Shown here one piece after another: positions 7,118-8,421 of a DNA stretch of 8,421 nt. Source of the stretch: Alphaproteobacteria bacterium MarineAlpha9_Bin7 (GTDB lineage: Bacteria; Pseudomonadota; Alphaproteobacteria; UBA7887); assembly GCA_002938115.1 (NCBI GenBank), contig PTKD01000077.1:1-8421 (forward strand), in the 5' to 3' direction. A program made the position numbers and the translations under genes. Position 1 is the stretch's first letter. Each line of letters begins with the position of its first letter. Below the pieces are notes generated by a model, which saw only the letters and a program-made list of their open reading frames with translations, had not been told where the DNA came from and did not search any database.

Positions 7118-7145
7118 AATATTGGTCCATTTATCCGGCAGCTTG

Positions 7146-7778
7146 TCATGAGTCGGCTGCGTGGTCGGACTCAACGTTCATGTCCTCAAGCCTTCCAATC
7201 AGTGCTTCAACTCCTTCTCGTGCCACGAGGGAAGTAAACTCAGAACGTTTGGTGGTCAACATGCTTACTCCCTCTGCTGCGACATCGATCACTTTCAGGC
7301 CGTCATTTGTTTCGCGAACTCGCCAATCCACGCGGAGTGGGACGACGTCGTCTTCGCCACGCACTACCAAGGTATATATCACCGTGTCTTTTTCTGTTAG
7401 CGCTGCGGACTTTTCTATCTCCATAACCTCGCCCTCATAAACTCCGAGCTGAGAGGTATACACCCGTACCAAGTGAGTTCTAAAAACCTGAGCGAATCTG
7501 GCCTTTTGCTCAGGCGTTGCTGTGCGCCAATGTCGCCCAAGTACAAGGCGGATAATGGTTGGCATATCAAAATTTTGATTCAAAAGTGCGCGAAAGCCGG
7601 CCTCACGTTCAGTACTTGCTTCAAGAGGCAACTCAAGAACTTTTATCGCCTTATTGATCAGCTCATTGATAAATTGTTCCTGTGGAGTTGCTTGGGCAGT
7701 GACCGTTGCTGAAAATCCAAGTATAAGAACAGCGGCGGCTGCACTGACCGGGGCCAAACAGAGGCGACGGATCATCAT
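7146..7778 (-). CDS. mlaC: MlaC-family periplasmic phospholipid-binding protein
   Basis: MlaC shuttles phospholipid through the periplasm between outer-membrane MlaA and the inner-membrane MlaFEDB transporter, keeping the outer leaflet free of phospholipid. The 210 residues begin with a Sec signal peptide: basic MMIRRL, a hydrophobic stretch at about 8-27 and a likely cleavage after AQA at 28-30. The mature part has the family pattern: FRALLNQNFDMPTIIRLVLG (62-81), TPEQKARFAQVF, the central beta strands (PLRVDWRV), VIDVAAEGVSML (163-174) and RSEFTSLVAREGVEAL. This is the Tol_Tol_Ttg2 family, which also holds toluene-tolerance Ttg2D and hopanoid-cluster HpnM; the adjacent mlaA favours MlaC. 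Two consecutive ATGs begin 3 nt after the mlaA stop, indicating translational coupling, and no strong SD is seen. It ends in TGA. Confidence 0.88.
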   Translation of the reverse strand: MMIRRLCLAPVSAAAAVLILGFSATVTAQATPQEQFINELINKAIKVLELPLEASTEREAGFRALLNQNFDMPTIIRLVLGRHWRTATPEQKARFAQVFRTHLVRVYTSQLGVYEGEVMEIEKSAALTEKDTVIYTLVVRGEDDVVPLRVDWRVRETNDGLKVIDVAAEGVSMLTTKRSEFTSLVAREGVEALIGRLEDMNVESDHAADS

Positions 7779-7781
7779 TGA

Positions 7782-8421
7782 CTAATTCACATATGACAGT
7801 TCGCTGTCATCTAGGAAATCCTGCGAATGTCCAAAGAATGGATCGTCAGTAGATGGCTCGCCGTTTTGGATTAGGTCTTCACGACGCTGTCGATACAGAC
7901 TGCGAATAGTTGCGTAAAAATCCACCGAGGTCCGTTCAATTTCATCGAGATCCTCAATATGGCGCGAGCGTTGGTCAATTCCATTGACTGCTGCCATAGT
8001 CCAACCAACCCACTCGAGGCCCGCGTTATCCAGGGCATAATTCAGGGGGTTTATAAAAAAATCTACACCCCGGCCCAGGCCATCTCTCACTGAGGAGGGC
8101 CCCAATACCGGCAATACAAGATACGCTACTTCACCGCCGCCCCAGACCGCTAAAGTCTGGCCAAAATCTTCATCAATCGATTCAAGCCCTATTGCTTCTG
8201 CTACATCGATTAGTCCGGCGATGCCGACTGTCGAGTTTACCACAAGGCGCCCTGCGGCCGTCCCTGCACGCCCAAGCTGACCTTGCATAATGGCATTGGC
8301 AAAATTCACGGGCTCACCAAGGTTTTCTAGGACGTTCCTGATCGCGCCACGCATAAAGTTGGGAAATACCCACCGGTAACCTATAGCTATAGGCCGAAAC
8401 AGCACGCGATCAAGCGCTAGG
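7782..8421 (-). CDS. mlaA: MlaA (VacJ) outer-membrane lipid-asymmetry protein, 5' partial
   Basis: MlaA is the doughnut-shaped outer-membrane component that removes mislocalised outer-leaflet phospholipids and passes them to MlaC. The frame stays open to the right edge of the window (LALDRVLFRPIA...), so the GTG at 8405 is an internal Val and the N-terminus, including any lipoprotein signal, lies outside. Visible family motifs are RPIAIGYRWVFP, NLGEPVNFAN, NSTVGIAGLIDVA, DFGQTLAVWG, YLVLPVLGPSSVRDG and FINPLNY. The acidic tail after them (DDPFFGHSQDFLDDSELSYVN) resembles the variable C-terminus of other MlaA proteins. It ends in TAG, 3 nt before mlaC, so the two are almost certainly one operon. 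In E. coli mlaA is separate from mlaFEDCB, whereas here it is paired with mlaC. No mlaF, mlaE or mlaD lies in the window. Confidence 0.9.
   Translation of the reverse strand, partial: LALDRVLFRPIAIGYRWVFPNFMRGAIRNVLENLGEPVNFANAIMQGQLGRAGTAAGRLVVNSTVGIAGLIDVAEAIGLESIDEDFGQTLAVWGGGEVAYLVLPVLGPSSVRDGLGRGVDFFINPLNYALDNAGLEWVGWTMAAVNGIDQRSRHIEDLDEIERTSVDFYATIRSLYRQRREDLIQNGEPSTDDPFFGHSQDFLDDSELSYVN
7793..7810 (-). promoter_or_regulatory. Hairpin at the mlaA-mlaC junction
   Basis: On the coding strand ATGACAG, a CGAA loop and CTGTCAT form a perfect 7-bp stem inside the last codons of mlaA (DDSELS), about 14 nt upstream of the first mlaC ATG. It sits where a ribosome would approach the weakly marked mlaC start and could affect coupling or mRNA processing. 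The stem is seen; a role is inference. Confidence 0.35.

Noticed and set aside
7108..7140. Possible dif-like XerC/XerD site near xerC
   Set aside because: A CATAA like that of the XerC arm is present, but the required XerD arm (TTATGTTAAAT-like) is absent; dif normally lies at the replication terminus.
6980..7145. Chromosomal replication origin
   Set aside because: There is only one exact DnaA box, the other two TTATCC sequences match poorly, and the AT-rich region is short.
6720..7151. Plus-strand frame across the xerC 5' end and the mlaC-xerC gap
   Set aside because: Half is antisense to xerC, and the rest is AT-rich intergenic sequence without domain features.

Overview
The window looks like a housekeeping segment of an alphaproteobacterial chromosome. 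Three things point there: the gene order zapE-mdh-sucC-sucD, which is characteristic of Alphaproteobacteria; the LDH-like (not E. coli-like) malate dehydrogenase; and the MlaA/MlaC outer-membrane lipid-transport pair, which implies a Gram-negative envelope. By eye, base composition is near 50% GC, without the strong third-position G/C bias of high-GC rhizobia or Caulobacter. I cannot name a genus.

The left two thirds (1-5793) is a block of five plus-strand genes: a methylmalonate-semialdehyde dehydrogenase lacking only its extreme N-terminus, the ZapE/AFG1-family ATPase, malate dehydrogenase, and the beta and alpha subunits of succinyl-CoA synthetase. Gaps are small (44, 88 and 37 nt, then a 1-nt overlap between sucC and sucD), so much of it may be co-transcribed, probably with extra control ahead of mdh. 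Three of the genes are TCA-cycle enzymes. The first gene feeds the cycle through propionyl-CoA, methylmalonyl-CoA and succinyl-CoA.

A 256-bp gap (5794-6049) follows sucD, with a small stem-loop just after the stop codon. In many relatives sucA, sucB and lpd come next; here the convergent xerC begins instead.

The right third is entirely minus strand, read right to left: mlaA (its 5' end outside the window), mlaC 3 nt downstream, then xerC after a 166-bp AT-rich gap. That gap holds a near-perfect 21-bp palindrome and an exact DnaA-box consensus beside the xerC start codon. MlaA and MlaC belong to the pathway that keeps phospholipids out of the outer leaflet. XerC resolves chromosome dimers at dif.

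I found no mobile element, CRISPR array, tRNA, rRNA or defence system, and no convincing unknown biological system. The points worth a second look are the missing sucAB-lpd genes, the structured xerC and mdh leaders, a basic tail on malate dehydrogenase, and frequent TAG stop codons.
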